A stretch of DNA of 64,000 nt from Hymenobacter radiodurans (GTDB lineage Bacteria; Bacteroidota; Bacteroidia; Cytophagales; Hymenobacteraceae), in assembly GCF_004355185.1 (NCBI RefSeq), contig NZ_CP037922.1:1984001-2048000 (forward strand), in the 5' to 3' direction. Position numbers and translations under genes: made by a program. The notes beneath the pieces were generated by a model, which was given only the letters and a program-made list of their open reading frames with translations, searched no databases and had not been told where the DNA came from. Shown here piece after piece: positions 8,922 through 19,170 of the stretch. The stretch's first letter is position 1. Each line of letters begins with the position of its first letter.

Positions 8922-8956
8922 AAAAAGCCCCCCAGTACACGACTGGGGGGCTTTTT
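8922..8956. terminator. Bidirectional-looking terminator between pckA and the S1/P1 nuclease gene
   Basis: Perfect hairpin AAAAAGCCCCCCAGT / ACTGGGGGGCTTTTT with a 5-base loop. Both arms are copies of the G6C + A/T word that recurs across this window. Confidence 0.92.
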
Positions 8957-8976
8957 ACAAAACAAGTGTTGCGGCT

Positions 8977-10598
8977 TTACACGCCGGCTTCCACAGCTAC
9001 TTTAGGAGCGCCCGCCAGAATTTCCTCATTCGCGAAATCGGCGTACTTCTTAAAGTTGGTTACAAATTTTTCGGCCAAAGAGGCTGCCGTTTTATCATAT
9101 GCCTCCTTGTCAGCCCAGGTGTTGCGTGGTTCCAAAATCTCGGTTGGTACACTAGGGACTGAGGCCGGTACTTCCACCCCGAAGATGGGGTGCTTAGTTA
9201 ACTCCACGTTATTTAGGTCGCCGTTGAGTGCGGCCGTAATCATGGCGCGCGTGTAGCTCAGCTTCATGCGTGAGCCGGTGCCATAGCTGCCGCCGGTCCA
9301 GCCAGTATTGATCAGCCACACATTCACGTCGGGATGCTCGTCCATTTTCTGGCCCAGCATCTCCGCGTACTTCGTGGGGTGTAGAGGTAAGAAAACGGCA
9401 CCAAAGCAAGCCGAGAACGTCGTCTGTGGCTCCGTAACGCCCATTTCGGTGCCTGCTACCTTTGCCGTGTAGCCCGACATGAAGTGGTACATGGCGTGGC
9501 TCTTATCCAGCTTGCTGATGGGAGGCAAAACGCCGAACGCGTCAGCCGTCAGGAAGAAGATATTCTTTGGTGAATCGGCTACCGATGGCTCAATGGCGTT
9601 GTCGATAAAGTTGATAGGGTAAGCCGTGCGGGTGTTCTCCGTCACCGACTTATTGGCATAATCAACAGTGTGCGTGCCGGGAATAAAGCGCGTGTTCTCG
9701 ACAATAGAACCGAACTTGATAGCATCCCATATCTGCGGCTCCTTTTCGCGGCTCAGGTCAATGACTTTTGCGTAGCAGCCACCTTCAAAGTTGAAGATGC
9801 CCTCGTTGGGAGTCCAGCCGTGCTCGTCGTCGCCGATGAGGCCGCGGTTGGGGTCAGCCGAAAGAGTGGTTTTGCCAGTGCCCGATAGGCCGAAGAAAAT
9901 GGCTGCGTCGCCATCCTTGCCTACGTTAGCGGAGCAGTGCATCGGTAGCGTGTTCTGCTCGTGCGGCAGCAAGTAGTTGAGTACGCCGAAAATGCCTTTT
10001 TTCATCTCGCCAGCGTAGCCAGTGCCGCCGATGAGAATCATTTTCTTGGTAAAGTTCAGAATGGCAAAGTTGGGCTGACGGGTGCCGTCCACGGCTGGAT
10101 CGGCTTCGAAGCCGGGCGCACAGATGATGCTAAAATCAGGCGTCCAGGTAGTATCCTCGCCATCAGCGGGGCGCAGGAACATATTGTAGCAGAAGAGGTT
10201 ATGCCAAGCCAGCTCGTTTACGACGCGCAGATTCAGACGGTAGTCAGGGTTGGCGCCAGCATAGGCCTCGCGCACATAAATTTCTTTATCGGCCAGGTAT
10301 TGCACCATCTTCTCCTGAAGCTGATCAAACTTATCAGCGTCGAAGGGGATATTAATATCGCCCCACCACACGCTATCCTGCGTGTTGGCGTCCTTTACTA
10401 CGAAGCGGTCTTTGGGCGAGCGGCCAGTGAACTTGCCAGTATCGGCCATGAGCGCGCCAGTGTCAGTGAGCGTGCCTTCGCCGCGGCGAAGGGCTTCTTC
10501 CACCAGTTCGGCGGGGTGAGGTTCAGATGTACCTTAGCCGCCTGGGTAAAACCGAGGGGCTGAAGGCGATGAAGAGCGTGGGTGGCGGTGTCCATCAT
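8977..10598 (-). CDS. pckA: Phosphoenolpyruvate carboxykinase (ATP), frameshift near the N-terminus
   Basis: PckA converts oxaloacetate and ATP to phosphoenolpyruvate, CO2 and ADP, the entry step of gluconeogenesis. The main frame carries GRSPKDRF, HNLFCYNMF, GGTGYAGEMKKGIF, the P-loop GLSGTGKTTLSADP and GDDEHGW. The true N-terminus lies in another frame from the ATG pair at 10595-10598 (MDTATHALHRLQPLGF, HLNLTP). The frames join near 10511-10515, where CCCCGCCGAACTGG needs one more G to read LTPAELVEEALRRG. Corrected length is about 540 residues, normal for the family. A consensus error is the simplest explanation. Confidence 0.93.
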
Positions 10599-10756
10599 AA
10601 GCCGATAAACAATAAATGGGGTGGGTGGGAAATGGGAATTCTTAGAACAAAAGTAGTCAAAAAACCGAGTGAGCCACGGGTGTGCTGTGTTTTGCTAAGG
10701 CATGAGCGAAAATTCGCTATGCTGTTGCTGAAGTAATACTTCCTCGGGGGCAAAAG

Positions 10757-10785
10757 TTGGCAGTTGCGAAACTTTTGTAGCTTTA
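10757..10785 (+). promoter_or_regulatory. Candidate promoter of the POT transporter gene
   Basis: TTG at 10757 is followed after 18 bases by TAGCTTTA (10778-10785), one base away from TAnnTTTG. The ATG at 10848 is about 60 bases downstream. Confidence 0.4.
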
Positions 10786-10847
10786 CAAACCCCCGACCGC
10801 TGTTTCGGGTCGCTTTCTCTTCCACCTCCATCTTACTCATCTTTTAC

Positions 10848-12278
10848 ATGCAATCAGCCTCCGTCGTGCCCGAACAGCCACCGGTTGCCGCACAGCAAGG
10901 ACATCCAAAGGCACTGTATCTGCTCTTCTTTACTGAACTCTGGGAACGGTTTAGTTACTATGGTATGCGGGGCTTGCTGACACTGTACCTGACCAAGACT
11001 ATCCTGGCTGGTGGTTTGGAAGTGCCCGCCGCAACCGCCACTCTTATATACGGGTATTTCACTGGTTTCGTGTACTTTACTCCTATCATTGGGGGCTGGA
11101 TTGCCGACCGTTTCATCGGGCAGCGCCGTGCAATTCTTATTGGCGGTACTTTGATGGCCCTGGGTCAGTTCTCGTTATTCTCTACTACTCCTGGTAGTCC
11201 GGCCGTGGCATTTGGCCTGCCGCTGACTACTTGCCTAGGCTTGCTGCTGCTTATCATTGGCAATGGCTTTTTTAAGCCTAATATCTCTACGCTGGTAGGC
11301 CAGCTCTACGAGCAAGGCGACCCGCGCCGTGACTCGGCGTTCACTATTTTCTACATGGGTATCAACATCGGCGCCTTCCTCGCGCCGCTGGTGTGCGGCT
11401 ATTTTGCGGAAGACTTATTCGCTACCAAGACCGTCGTTGATGGCGTGGAGCAGGTGAGCAACTACGGTTTCCGCTATGGCTTCCTGGCTGCTGGCTTAGG
11501 AATGGTGCTGGGTCAGATCATCTTCAACTTATTTGCCCCCCGCTTGCTCGGCCCCATTGGCTTGGCTCCGGTGAAAGTGGTAAAGGACAAAAACGCGCCG
11601 AAAGAGACGCTGTCGAAAGAGGAAACCGACCGTATGGCGGTAATTTTCATTATTACGCTGTTCGTGGTGTTCTTCTGGGCTGGTTTCGAGCAGGCCGGTA
11701 GCTCCCTAACCTTGTACACCGATAGCTACATCGACCGTGAAGTATTTGGCTACCTGATTCCTACTTCCTGGTTCCAATCGGTGAACCCGTTGTTTATCGT
11801 CGCGCTGGCACCTATTGTCGCTAGCGTATGGCTAAGCCTGGGCCGTAAGGGCAAAGACTTGAGCATTCCCGTAAAAATGGGCTTAGGAATGGTGCTGCTA
11901 GGTATGGGCTTCCTGTTTATGGTAGGCGCCGTAATGGAGCGCGGCGGCGACGTGAGCGATACCACGGTGAAAGCCAGTATCCTATGGTTGCTCGCTACTT
12001 ACTTCTTTCACACCATCGGCGAGCTGTGCTTATCGCCAATCGGCCTATCCATGGTAACGCGCCTGGCCCCGATCAGCTATACCTCAGCACTAATGGGCGT
12101 GTGGTTCCTAGCTCCCTTCGTGGCTCAGATTGCCGGTGGCTACATTGCTGCTTACGTGGAAGAGCTGGGTGCTTTGAAAGTATTCGGCCTCATTGCCGGC
12201 TTCGTAATTTTGGCTGGTCTGATTCTGATTGCCATTGCTAAGAAGCTGTTCCACATGATGCACGGCCGCGGAAACTAG
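10848..12278 (+). CDS. POT/PTR-family proton-coupled peptide transporter
   Basis: A 476-residue inner-membrane MFS protein of the proton-dependent oligopeptide transporter family. The first helix carries the family motif ELWERFSYYGMRGLLTLYLT (ExxER proton-coupling region). FIGQRRAILIGGTLMALGQF follows in the loop before helix 3, and FTIFYMGINIGAFLAPLVCG is the PTR2 signature. About 12-14 hydrophobic segments are visible. The ATG at 10848 was chosen over the track start 84 bases upstream because it begins the normal cytoplasmic tail. It imports di- and tripeptides with protons. Confidence 0.92.
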   Translation: MQSASVVPEQPPVAAQQGHPKALYLLFFTELWERFSYYGMRGLLTLYLTKTILAGGLEVPAATATLIYGYFTGFVYFTPIIGGWIADRFIGQRRAILIGGTLMALGQFSLFSTTPGSPAVAFGLPLTTCLGLLLLIIGNGFFKPNISTLVGQLYEQGDPRRDSAFTIFYMGINIGAFLAPLVCGYFAEDLFATKTVVDGVEQVSNYGFRYGFLAAGLGMVLGQIIFNLFAPRLLGPIGLAPVKVVKDKNAPKETLSKEETDRMAVIFIITLFVVFFWAGFEQAGSSLTLYTDSYIDREVFGYLIPTSWFQSVNPLFIVALAPIVASVWLSLGRKGKDLSIPVKMGLGMVLLGMGFLFMVGAVMERGGDVSDTTVKASILWLLATYFFHTIGELCLSPIGLSMVTRLAPISYTSALMGVWFLAPFVAQIAGGYIAAYVEELGALKVFGLIAGFVILAGLILIAIAKKLFHMMHGRGN

Positions 12279-12289
12279 TTTCTGTTGTC

Positions 12290-12325
12290 AAAAAGCCCCC
12301 GTACAGATGTCCGGGGGCTTTTTTT
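12290..12325. terminator. Terminator after the POT transporter gene
   Basis: Hairpin AAAAAGCCCCCGTAC ... GTCCGGGGGCTTTTTTT with a T run, 12 bases after the stop codon. Confidence 0.9.
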
Positions 12326-12374
12326 ATGTTTCATACATGTATGTTTTCATACGTATGTTCTTACTGTCCTTCAT

Positions 12375-12770
12375 ATGAGTAAACTCCTTCGATTAGCTCC
12401 CGTGCGCCGGCAAGCGGGAGAATGGCGCATTAACTGGTGGCAATTGGTCGGGTGGACCCTGCTGGTCAATACCGTTTTCGGATCTCTCGTCTATTATTAC
12501 ACCCGGCCCGTCCCCAGCCGCCTGCTCTCCCACCCCGCAGCTGTTATTACTCCGGATGTGCCTCTACTCTCTCACCCCACCGCCGACCTAACGGCTACAA
12601 CCACTGGCGTTGTAACCTTGGGCGACACGCTGGAGGTTCATGCGGTGCAAGCCAATGGCTGGTGCCGAGCGACGTTGCGGGAAACCTCTTGGCCAAGCGG
12701 AAGGGGAGCCACCGGCTACATCCAGACGAGCTACCTCTCTCTGCTGGATTCTATTAACTTCACTCGCTAA
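12375..12770 (+). CDS. Membrane-anchored SH3-like protein
   Basis: A 131-residue protein from the ATG at 12375. It has one transmembrane segment (residues about 20-40, WWQLVGWTLLVNTVFGSLVYYY) followed by an extracytoplasmic region with SH3b-like features: SHPTADLTATTTGVVTLGDTLEV, GWCRATL and GYIQTSYLSLL. SH3b domains often bind peptidoglycan or peptides. No partner is visible. Terminators on both sides suggest a single-gene unit. Confidence 0.7.
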   Translation: MSKLLRLAPVRRQAGEWRINWWQLVGWTLLVNTVFGSLVYYYTRPVPSRLLSHPAAVITPDVPLLSHPTADLTATTTGVVTLGDTLEVHAVQANGWCRATLRETSWPSGRGATGYIQTSYLSLLDSINFTR

Positions 12771-12834
12771 GCCTAAGCAGTGCGGGACCTTACAGTAGAG
12801 GAAGTAAAATACTATTGCAGCGCGAAGCAAGCAT

Positions 12835-12869
12835 AAAAAAGCCCCCAGACCAAGTCTGGGGGCTTTTTT
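12835..12869. terminator. Bidirectional terminator between the SH3 gene and groEL
   Basis: Perfect hairpin AAAAAAGCCCCCAGAC / GTCTGGGGGCTTTTTT with a short loop, serving both convergent genes. Confidence 0.92.
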
Positions 12870-12907
12870 ATATTAAACGAACAGCTTAGCTAGCTGCGCG
12901 GCTGATA

Positions 12908-14557
<1,650 letters not shown>

Positions 14558-14595
14558 TTAAATAGAAAGGTAATTCAGGAAAGGAAAAGGAAACC

Positions 14596-14889
14596 CTACA
14601 GAACGGCGAGAAGATCTTTCTCCTGCATGATCATATAATCAACGCCTTCAAAGGTGAGCTCAGATCCAGCATACTTACGATAAAGCACTTGGTCACCAAC
14701 TTTCACGCGAGGTGTAATCACTGTGCCAGTAAGTTCAGCTACTTTGCCATCGCCTATGGCCACCACTTCGCCGCGCTGGGGCTTTTCCTTGGCCGTATCG
14801 GGGATGATGATACCCGACTTAGTTTTTTCCTCGGCGGCGGCTGGCAGAATAAGGATCTGGTCGGCCAGCGGTTTCATGCTAAGTGACAT
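14596..14889 (-). CDS. groS: Co-chaperonin GroES
   Basis: A 97-residue lid subunit for GroEL. The ATG at 14889 (MSLSMKPLADQILIL) was chosen because it aligns with the family N-terminus; the longer upstream frame adds 25 unrelated residues. The mobile loop region is EEKTKSGIIIPDTAKEKPQ, and the roof and C-terminal strands contain VGDQVLYRKYAGSEL and DYMIMQEKDLLAVL. It precedes groEL. Repeated TGTCAGGTTT elements upstream may regulate the operon; no CIRCE element is seen. Confidence 0.97.
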   Translation of the reverse strand: MSLSMKPLADQILILPAAAEEKTKSGIIIPDTAKEKPQRGEVVAIGDGKVAELTGTVITPRVKVGDQVLYRKYAGSELTFEGVDYMIMQEKDLLAVL

Positions 14890-14966
14890 ATTGTACGTTT
14901 TGGTTGAAAGATGTTGAGTGAATAAACCCGTGCGCCGTTCCCGACACTTCTTATGCCAGCCCACTC

Positions 14967-15058
14967 AAACCTGACATAATGGTCGTTAAAGTGAACTTTT
15001 TAGAGCCTCATACCAAAGTTTTGCTGCCAAACGTGTCAGGTCTGTCGAAACCTGACAC
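14967..15058 (-). promoter_or_regulatory. Repeated TGTCAGGTTT elements upstream of groES
   Basis: The minus strand carries TGTCAGGTTT twice in direct orientation (14967-14976 and 15048-15057). The second copy belongs to an inverted repeat, GTGTCAGGT at 15033-15041 facing ACCTGACAC at 15050-15058. Three copies of one 8-base core just upstream of a heat-shock operon look like operator or activator sites, though no regulator is identified. Confidence 0.4.
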
Positions 15059-15072
15059 ATTGAGAAAGGCAT

Positions 15073-15109
15073 AAAAAAACCGATGGCTTCCAAACAGGAA
15101 GTCATCGGT
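15073..15109 (-). terminator. Terminator of the secG transcription unit
   Basis: Hairpin CCGATGGCTTCC / GGAAGTCATCGG with one mismatch, followed on the minus strand by a run of seven T. It lies 31 bases after the secG stop codon. Confidence 0.85.
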
Positions 15110-15139
15110 GATACGGGTGAGTATAAGAGCAGCGAAGCC

Positions 15140-15589
15140 TTACTGGTTGCCGGTTGTTGAAGCTGGGGCGGGAGCCGGAGTTGTAGTAGACTGTTGAGCG
15201 GGGGCAGACGCTGCCCGCTCATTAGGAGTGGCCGTGCCGGAGGCTGCAGGAGCCGTAGCACCTGGAGCACTAGCGCCTGGAGCCGTAGGAGCTGGAGTAG
15301 CAGGGAGTTGCGTTTGAAGCGCGCGCTCTTGGTTGATGCTGCGGGCCGGGCCATTATCACCGCCACCAATAATCATGTGGGTTCCAAGCGTAAGAACCAT
15401 TAACCCTAGGGCGAAGCCCCAAGTCAAGCGCTCCAATAGGTCTCCGGTGCGCTTTACGCCCATCAGATTGGCAGCTCCGCCAGAACCGAACTGGTTCGAC
15501 AGTCCGCCACCCTTTGGGTTTTGGGCCAATACAACGAGGGCTAGAAGCAAGCAAACAAAAATAATCAGGGCAATGAGGGCAATATACAT
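15140..15589 (-). CDS. secG: Preprotein translocase subunit SecG with a long Pro/Ala tail
   Basis: SecG assists SecYE in protein export at the inner membrane. Residues 1-75 match the family: first helix MYIALIALIIFVCLLLALVVLA, the loop QNPKGGGLSNQFGSGGAANL, then a second helix around residues 55-75. The remaining 75 residues are a Pro/Ala/Thr-rich tail common in Bacteroidota SecG. The start codon directly follows the stop codon of the upstream TPR-type gene, so the two are probably translationally coupled. Confidence 0.92.
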   Translation of the reverse strand: MYIALIALIIFVCLLLALVVLAQNPKGGGLSNQFGSGGAANLMGVKRTGDLLERLTWGFALGLMVLTLGTHMIIGGGDNGPARSINQERALQTQLPATPAPTAPGASAPGATAPAASGTATPNERAASAPAQQSTTTPAPAPASTTGNQ

Positions 15590-17062
15590 CTACTCGAAGG
15601 TTTGCAATTGTTGGATTTGGTCGGCAAAATACGCCTTTTTTTCCGGCTGGCGCACTATCAGCCGTTCATATATTTCGATAGCCTTACCGATTTTGCCCTG
15701 TCGCGCCAGAATGCGAGCCAAGCTCTCTGAGGCCAAACTGGGCTCTGCAAGCGTACTACGCACCGATAAATCGGCTTGGGCTTCGGTGGTCGGGGGAAGC
15801 GGTAAAGGTGCTCTGAATCGGGGCTTGCTGCGCAAAAACTTGTCAATCAAATCAATACTGGTTGGCACGGGCGGCGGTACGGGCTGGTGCTGCTTTAAAT
15901 GTTGAAGCAGTAAGGCATCAGGCTCGAAAAACGCGCTGGGGGGCAAATCCAGACTATACTCGTCGTGCGCTTGCAGACAGAAACCTAGGCGACTACCTAA
16001 CCCCGGCGCATAGCCAACTTCCTCATCAGACCAGAAAGGAGGGATGGCAACAATTTGTTTAGCAGCAGCTTTCTCAACCTCGAATAGATTATAAGTCGGA
16101 ACAGGTAGTGTTTGCGTCAGACCAAACTCGAAGCGGGAGATGCCAACTTCCGCTGGAGGACGGATTGGCGGTGGTAGTAGCGGCAATTCCTCATCGGTCA
16201 GTTCAGTTTCAGGTTCCGCCTCTGATGCGTTAGTTACCGGAAGATCTGCTGATTCCACCTTCAGATCCACAAGTTCTCCAAGAGGCTCTATTACAGATAG
16301 TTCAATATCTCCTGAAGTAGGTGATTCCACTTCCGGAGCAACTACATCAGCTTCAACTTCGGTGCTCGTCTCTACGTGCTCTTTCTCTAGTAGGGCGTCT
16401 GCCTCCGTAGCAGATTCAGAAGTTTGCTCCGAGAATTCATGGACCACCTCGCCGTATTGAGATTGCGCTACTTCAGGTTCTTTCTCAATACTCGCGTGGG
16501 ACGAAGTTGCTACCGTATTATCCAACAATACTGCTTCTGAAGTGAGTATTTCTGTTGCTACACGTTCCTCACTTATTACAGTGAAGGCAGAAGATTCTTC
16601 TTTACTATCGGACTCATCAGGAGTAAGCGTATTGGCAAGTAGCTGATTATCTAATGGTTGTAATTCAATATTGTCATTGTCTGTAGTAACAGCAGCTGGT
16701 AGTAGTTCTAGTTCATCGGGAGTGTTGTCATCATGCGTAGGATGAACCGTAGTTGGAAGATGGGCTCGGGATTCGGTATCAACTGGAGCCACAGCCGCAG
16801 GCACAGAAGCTTCTACGGGCGGTGGCGGCGCGGGCAACTCAATCAGGGCGCGTAGCTGCTGCCGATCTACGGCGTAGGTGGCGGCGCGGCGCAGGCGCTG
16901 GGCTGCCAGCATACTGCCCCGATCATGGGCAGCTTTTGCCAGCAATAGATGGGCGGTCTGGCAGTACGGAAAAGTAGCCGCTAACTGCTCCAACTCCTGA
17001 ACTTCCGTTTCCGAAATGCCCCCCAAATTGTCCAGAATATGCAGCAGCGAGGCGCGGGTCAT
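15590..17062 (-). CDS. Hypothetical protein with helical-repeat N-terminus and acidic linker
   Basis: A 490-residue protein. Residues about 1-80 (MTRASLLHILDNLGG, FPYCQTAHLLLAKAAHD) form a short helical repeat. Residues about 85-300 are a Glu/Ser/Thr/Val-rich, probably disordered linker. The C-terminus has a TPR-like stretch (ESLARILARQGKIGKAIEIYERLIVRQPEKKAYF). There is no signal peptide. It lies between lptE and secG and abuts secG, a context shared by many Bacteroidota genomes. A role linked to export or envelope assembly is inference only. Confidence 0.75.
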   Translation of the reverse strand: MTRASLLHILDNLGGISETEVQELEQLAATFPYCQTAHLLLAKAAHDRGSMLAAQRLRRAATYAVDRQQLRALIELPAPPPPVEASVPAAVAPVDTESRAHLPTTVHPTHDDNTPDELELLPAAVTTDNDNIELQPLDNQLLANTLTPDESDSKEESSAFTVISEERVATEILTSEAVLLDNTVATSSHASIEKEPEVAQSQYGEVVHEFSEQTSESATEADALLEKEHVETSTEVEADVVAPEVESPTSGDIELSVIEPLGELVDLKVESADLPVTNASEAEPETELTDEELPLLPPPIRPPAEVGISRFEFGLTQTLPVPTYNLFEVEKAAAKQIVAIPPFWSDEEVGYAPGLGSRLGFCLQAHDEYSLDLPPSAFFEPDALLLQHLKQHQPVPPPVPTSIDLIDKFLRSKPRFRAPLPLPPTTEAQADLSVRSTLAEPSLASESLARILARQGKIGKAIEIYERLIVRQPEKKAYFADQIQQLQTFE

Positions 17063-17233
17063 GATGTGCGGTACTAATTAGGAGTTGGCTGAGGATGGAT
17101 GTTCAGCTTAAAAATGGCGTCAATTTCGAAAAGGACCTAGCTAAGCCAGCCTTTTTTTGAGCCGACAACAATACGGCAATTTATTTTCTAAACAGGCGCC
17201 GTAGTGTGGCTACCGAGCCCGACAGTAGGGTAA

Positions 17234-17766
17234 TTACCAGTTAGCTACCGACTTATTAAAAACGTCGGTGATAATGTTGTTGGTGATGATACGGACGCGC
17301 GGGTCATTATTAATCGTGGTGATGTCTTCCGTGGCCGAGAAGCTGTCGCTGCTTTGGAAGGTTTGCTCCAAGTCCTGCAAAGGGTCTTTGGTGTTCACGA
17401 ATTTCACCTGCACCTGAATCGTCAGCCGGTTTTGGCCAGCCTGGTCGATATTTCCTTCGCGCTGAATGGCAGCAGGGGCGAAATCGTAAGCCGTAATGGC
17501 ACCTTCAAATTGTAGGTCGCCATCGCGGGGCACGAGTTTCAGCGTGGTATTACGCTGAAAATAGTCCTTGAAATCCTCCGTAAAGCGCTGAGCCAGAAAG
17601 GACGGACCGTTGCTGGCGTTGTTCTGAAACGTTGCTATGGAGATGGTTTTTACTGCGGGATCGATGTTAGTTCCTGTAAAGGAATACACGCTGCAACCGG
17701 CCAACAGAAACAGAAAAAAGCCCCCAGTAGCCAGCCAGTCAATCGGTTAGAGCTGCTCGAGATCAT
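17234..17766 (-). CDS. lptE: LptE-family LPS-assembly lipoprotein (start region frameshifted)
   Basis: LptE plugs LptD in the outer membrane for lipopolysaccharide insertion. The readable part begins LAGCSVYSF with a lipobox cysteine, followed by IDPAVKTISIATFQNNAS and QRFTEDFKDYFQRNT. As written there is no ATG. Adding one C to the five at 17721-17725 opens an ATG at 17766 reading MISSSSNRLTGWLLGGFF and then LFLLAGC, an ideal lipoprotein signal. The restored start overlaps the upstream sigma-54 activator stop by 20 bases. Corrected length is about 178 residues. The lost base is in a G6C word, as in several other genes here. Confidence 0.85.
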
Positions 17767-19081
17767 ATTGCTTGAGTTTGCGGTATAAGGTGCGCTCCGA
17801 AATACCCAGGTCGTGGGCAGCGTATTTGCGCTTGTTATGGTGCTTCTTGAGCGCCTTCATAATCATTTCCTTCTCCTTTGCCTCCAGCGACAATGTTTCC
17901 TCTTCCGTTTCGTGCGGAATATCTTCCACCCGTTGGGCTTCATCGTCGTAGGTTAGTTCCTCGTCGCTGTCGTTTAAATCACTAACGGGACGCGGGGAAA
18001 TAAAGTACTCGCCAGCAGCTTCAGTAGGGGCAGGACGATTCAGGCGGCCACCTTCATAAGAAGATGCCACATTTAGATTATTGAAAAGATGGCTGTTTTG
18101 CCGTAGAAGCTCCTGCGCCTCGGCAGGGCGCTGACCAGCTGCCAAGTCCAAAACCAACTTCTTTAAGTCGGTCATGTCGCGCCGCATATCAAACAGCACT
18201 TTGTACAGCAGGTCGCGCTCCGAGTACGTGTTATTTGCACCTAGGCCATCGGGGCTAGCGGCGCTGAGCAGCATGGGCAAACGGCTGCTCTGGTCGGCCG
18301 GCAAATACTGACGTAAGCGGGCCGCATCTAGCTCGCGCTCCATCTCCAACACCGACATCTGCTCGGCAATATTCTTCAACTGCCGGATGTTACCTGGAAA
18401 CCGGAAGCGCTGCAAATCAGCAATAGCATCAGGGGTAAGGCTAATCGGCTTTACGCGGTAGCGTTCAGCAAAGTCAGTTGCAAACTTCCTGAATAGTAGA
18501 TAGATATCATCGCCTCTTTCACGTAGTGGTGGAACTGTGATAGGTACCGTGTTAAGACGATAATAGAGGTCTTCGCGGAAGCGGCCTTCACGTACAGCGT
18601 CCAGTAAATTCACGTTGCTAGCCGCCACCACACGCACGTCCGTCTTCTGCACCTTGCTGGCACCTACCCGAATGAATTCGCCATTTTCAAGTACGCGTAG
18701 CAAGCGAGCTTGGGTACCCAGTGGCATTTCCCCAATTTCATCGAGGAACATGGTGCCTCCATTGGTTACCTCAAAGTATCCCTTGCGTGCCTCATTGGCA
18801 CCTGTAAACGAACCCTTCTCGTGCCCAAAAAGCTCGGAATCGATGGTGCCTTCAGGAATGGCACCGCAGTTAATAGCAATGAATTGTCCATGCTTGCGGG
18901 GTGAAAGGGCATGGATAATTTTGGAAAAGGATTCCTTACCTGAGCCGCTTTCCCCCGAAATAAGCACGGTCATGTCGGTGGGCGCCACTTGGGCAGCCAC
19001 CTGAATGGCATAGTTCAGCGCCGGCGCATTGCCAATGATGCCAAACCGTTGTTTGATGGATTGTATTTCGCTGGGAGTCAA
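17747..19081 (-). CDS. Sigma-54-dependent AAA+ transcriptional activator without a receiver domain
   Basis: A 444-residue bacterial enhancer-binding protein. The AAA+ domain starts almost at the N-terminus: Walker A GESGSGKE, the sigma-54 contact loop GSFTGA, Walker B MFLDEIGEMP and the LPPLRERGDDIY-type sensor region (here VPPLRERGDDIY). The C-terminus has a Fis-type helix-turn-helix (MKALKKHHNKRKYAAHDLGISERTLYRKL). There is no N-terminal receiver or GAF domain, so activity may be set by expression or a partner. It lies between miaB and lptE; its targets are unknown. Confidence 0.92.
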   Translation of the reverse strand: MTPSEIQSIKQRFGIIGNAPALNYAIQVAAQVAPTDMTVLISGESGSGKESFSKIIHALSPRKHGQFIAINCGAIPEGTIDSELFGHEKGSFTGANEARKGYFEVTNGGTMFLDEIGEMPLGTQARLLRVLENGEFIRVGASKVQKTDVRVVAASNVNLLDAVREGRFREDLYYRLNTVPITVPPLRERGDDIYLLFRKFATDFAERYRVKPISLTPDAIADLQRFRFPGNIRQLKNIAEQMSVLEMERELDAARLRQYLPADQSSRLPMLLSAASPDGLGANNTYSERDLLYKVLFDMRRDMTDLKKLVLDLAAGQRPAEAQELLRQNSHLFNNLNVASSYEGGRLNRPAPTEAAGEYFISPRPVSDLNDSDEELTYDDEAQRVEDIPHETEEETLSLEAKEKEMIMKALKKHHNKRKYAAHDLGISERTLYRKLKQYDLEQL

Positions 19082-19170
19082 AATCAGTAGGTAGGTTTTC
19101 GTTAAAGGACGAAAATCGGCCGCATTTACTTTAGCTTTTGAATAGCCCCTAGATTGATAAGGGCCAATTC

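Noticed and set aside
14890..15139. CIRCE/HrcA operator upstream of groES
   Set aside because: No TTAGCACTC-N9-GAGTGCTAA present; only the TGTCAGGT elements are seen.
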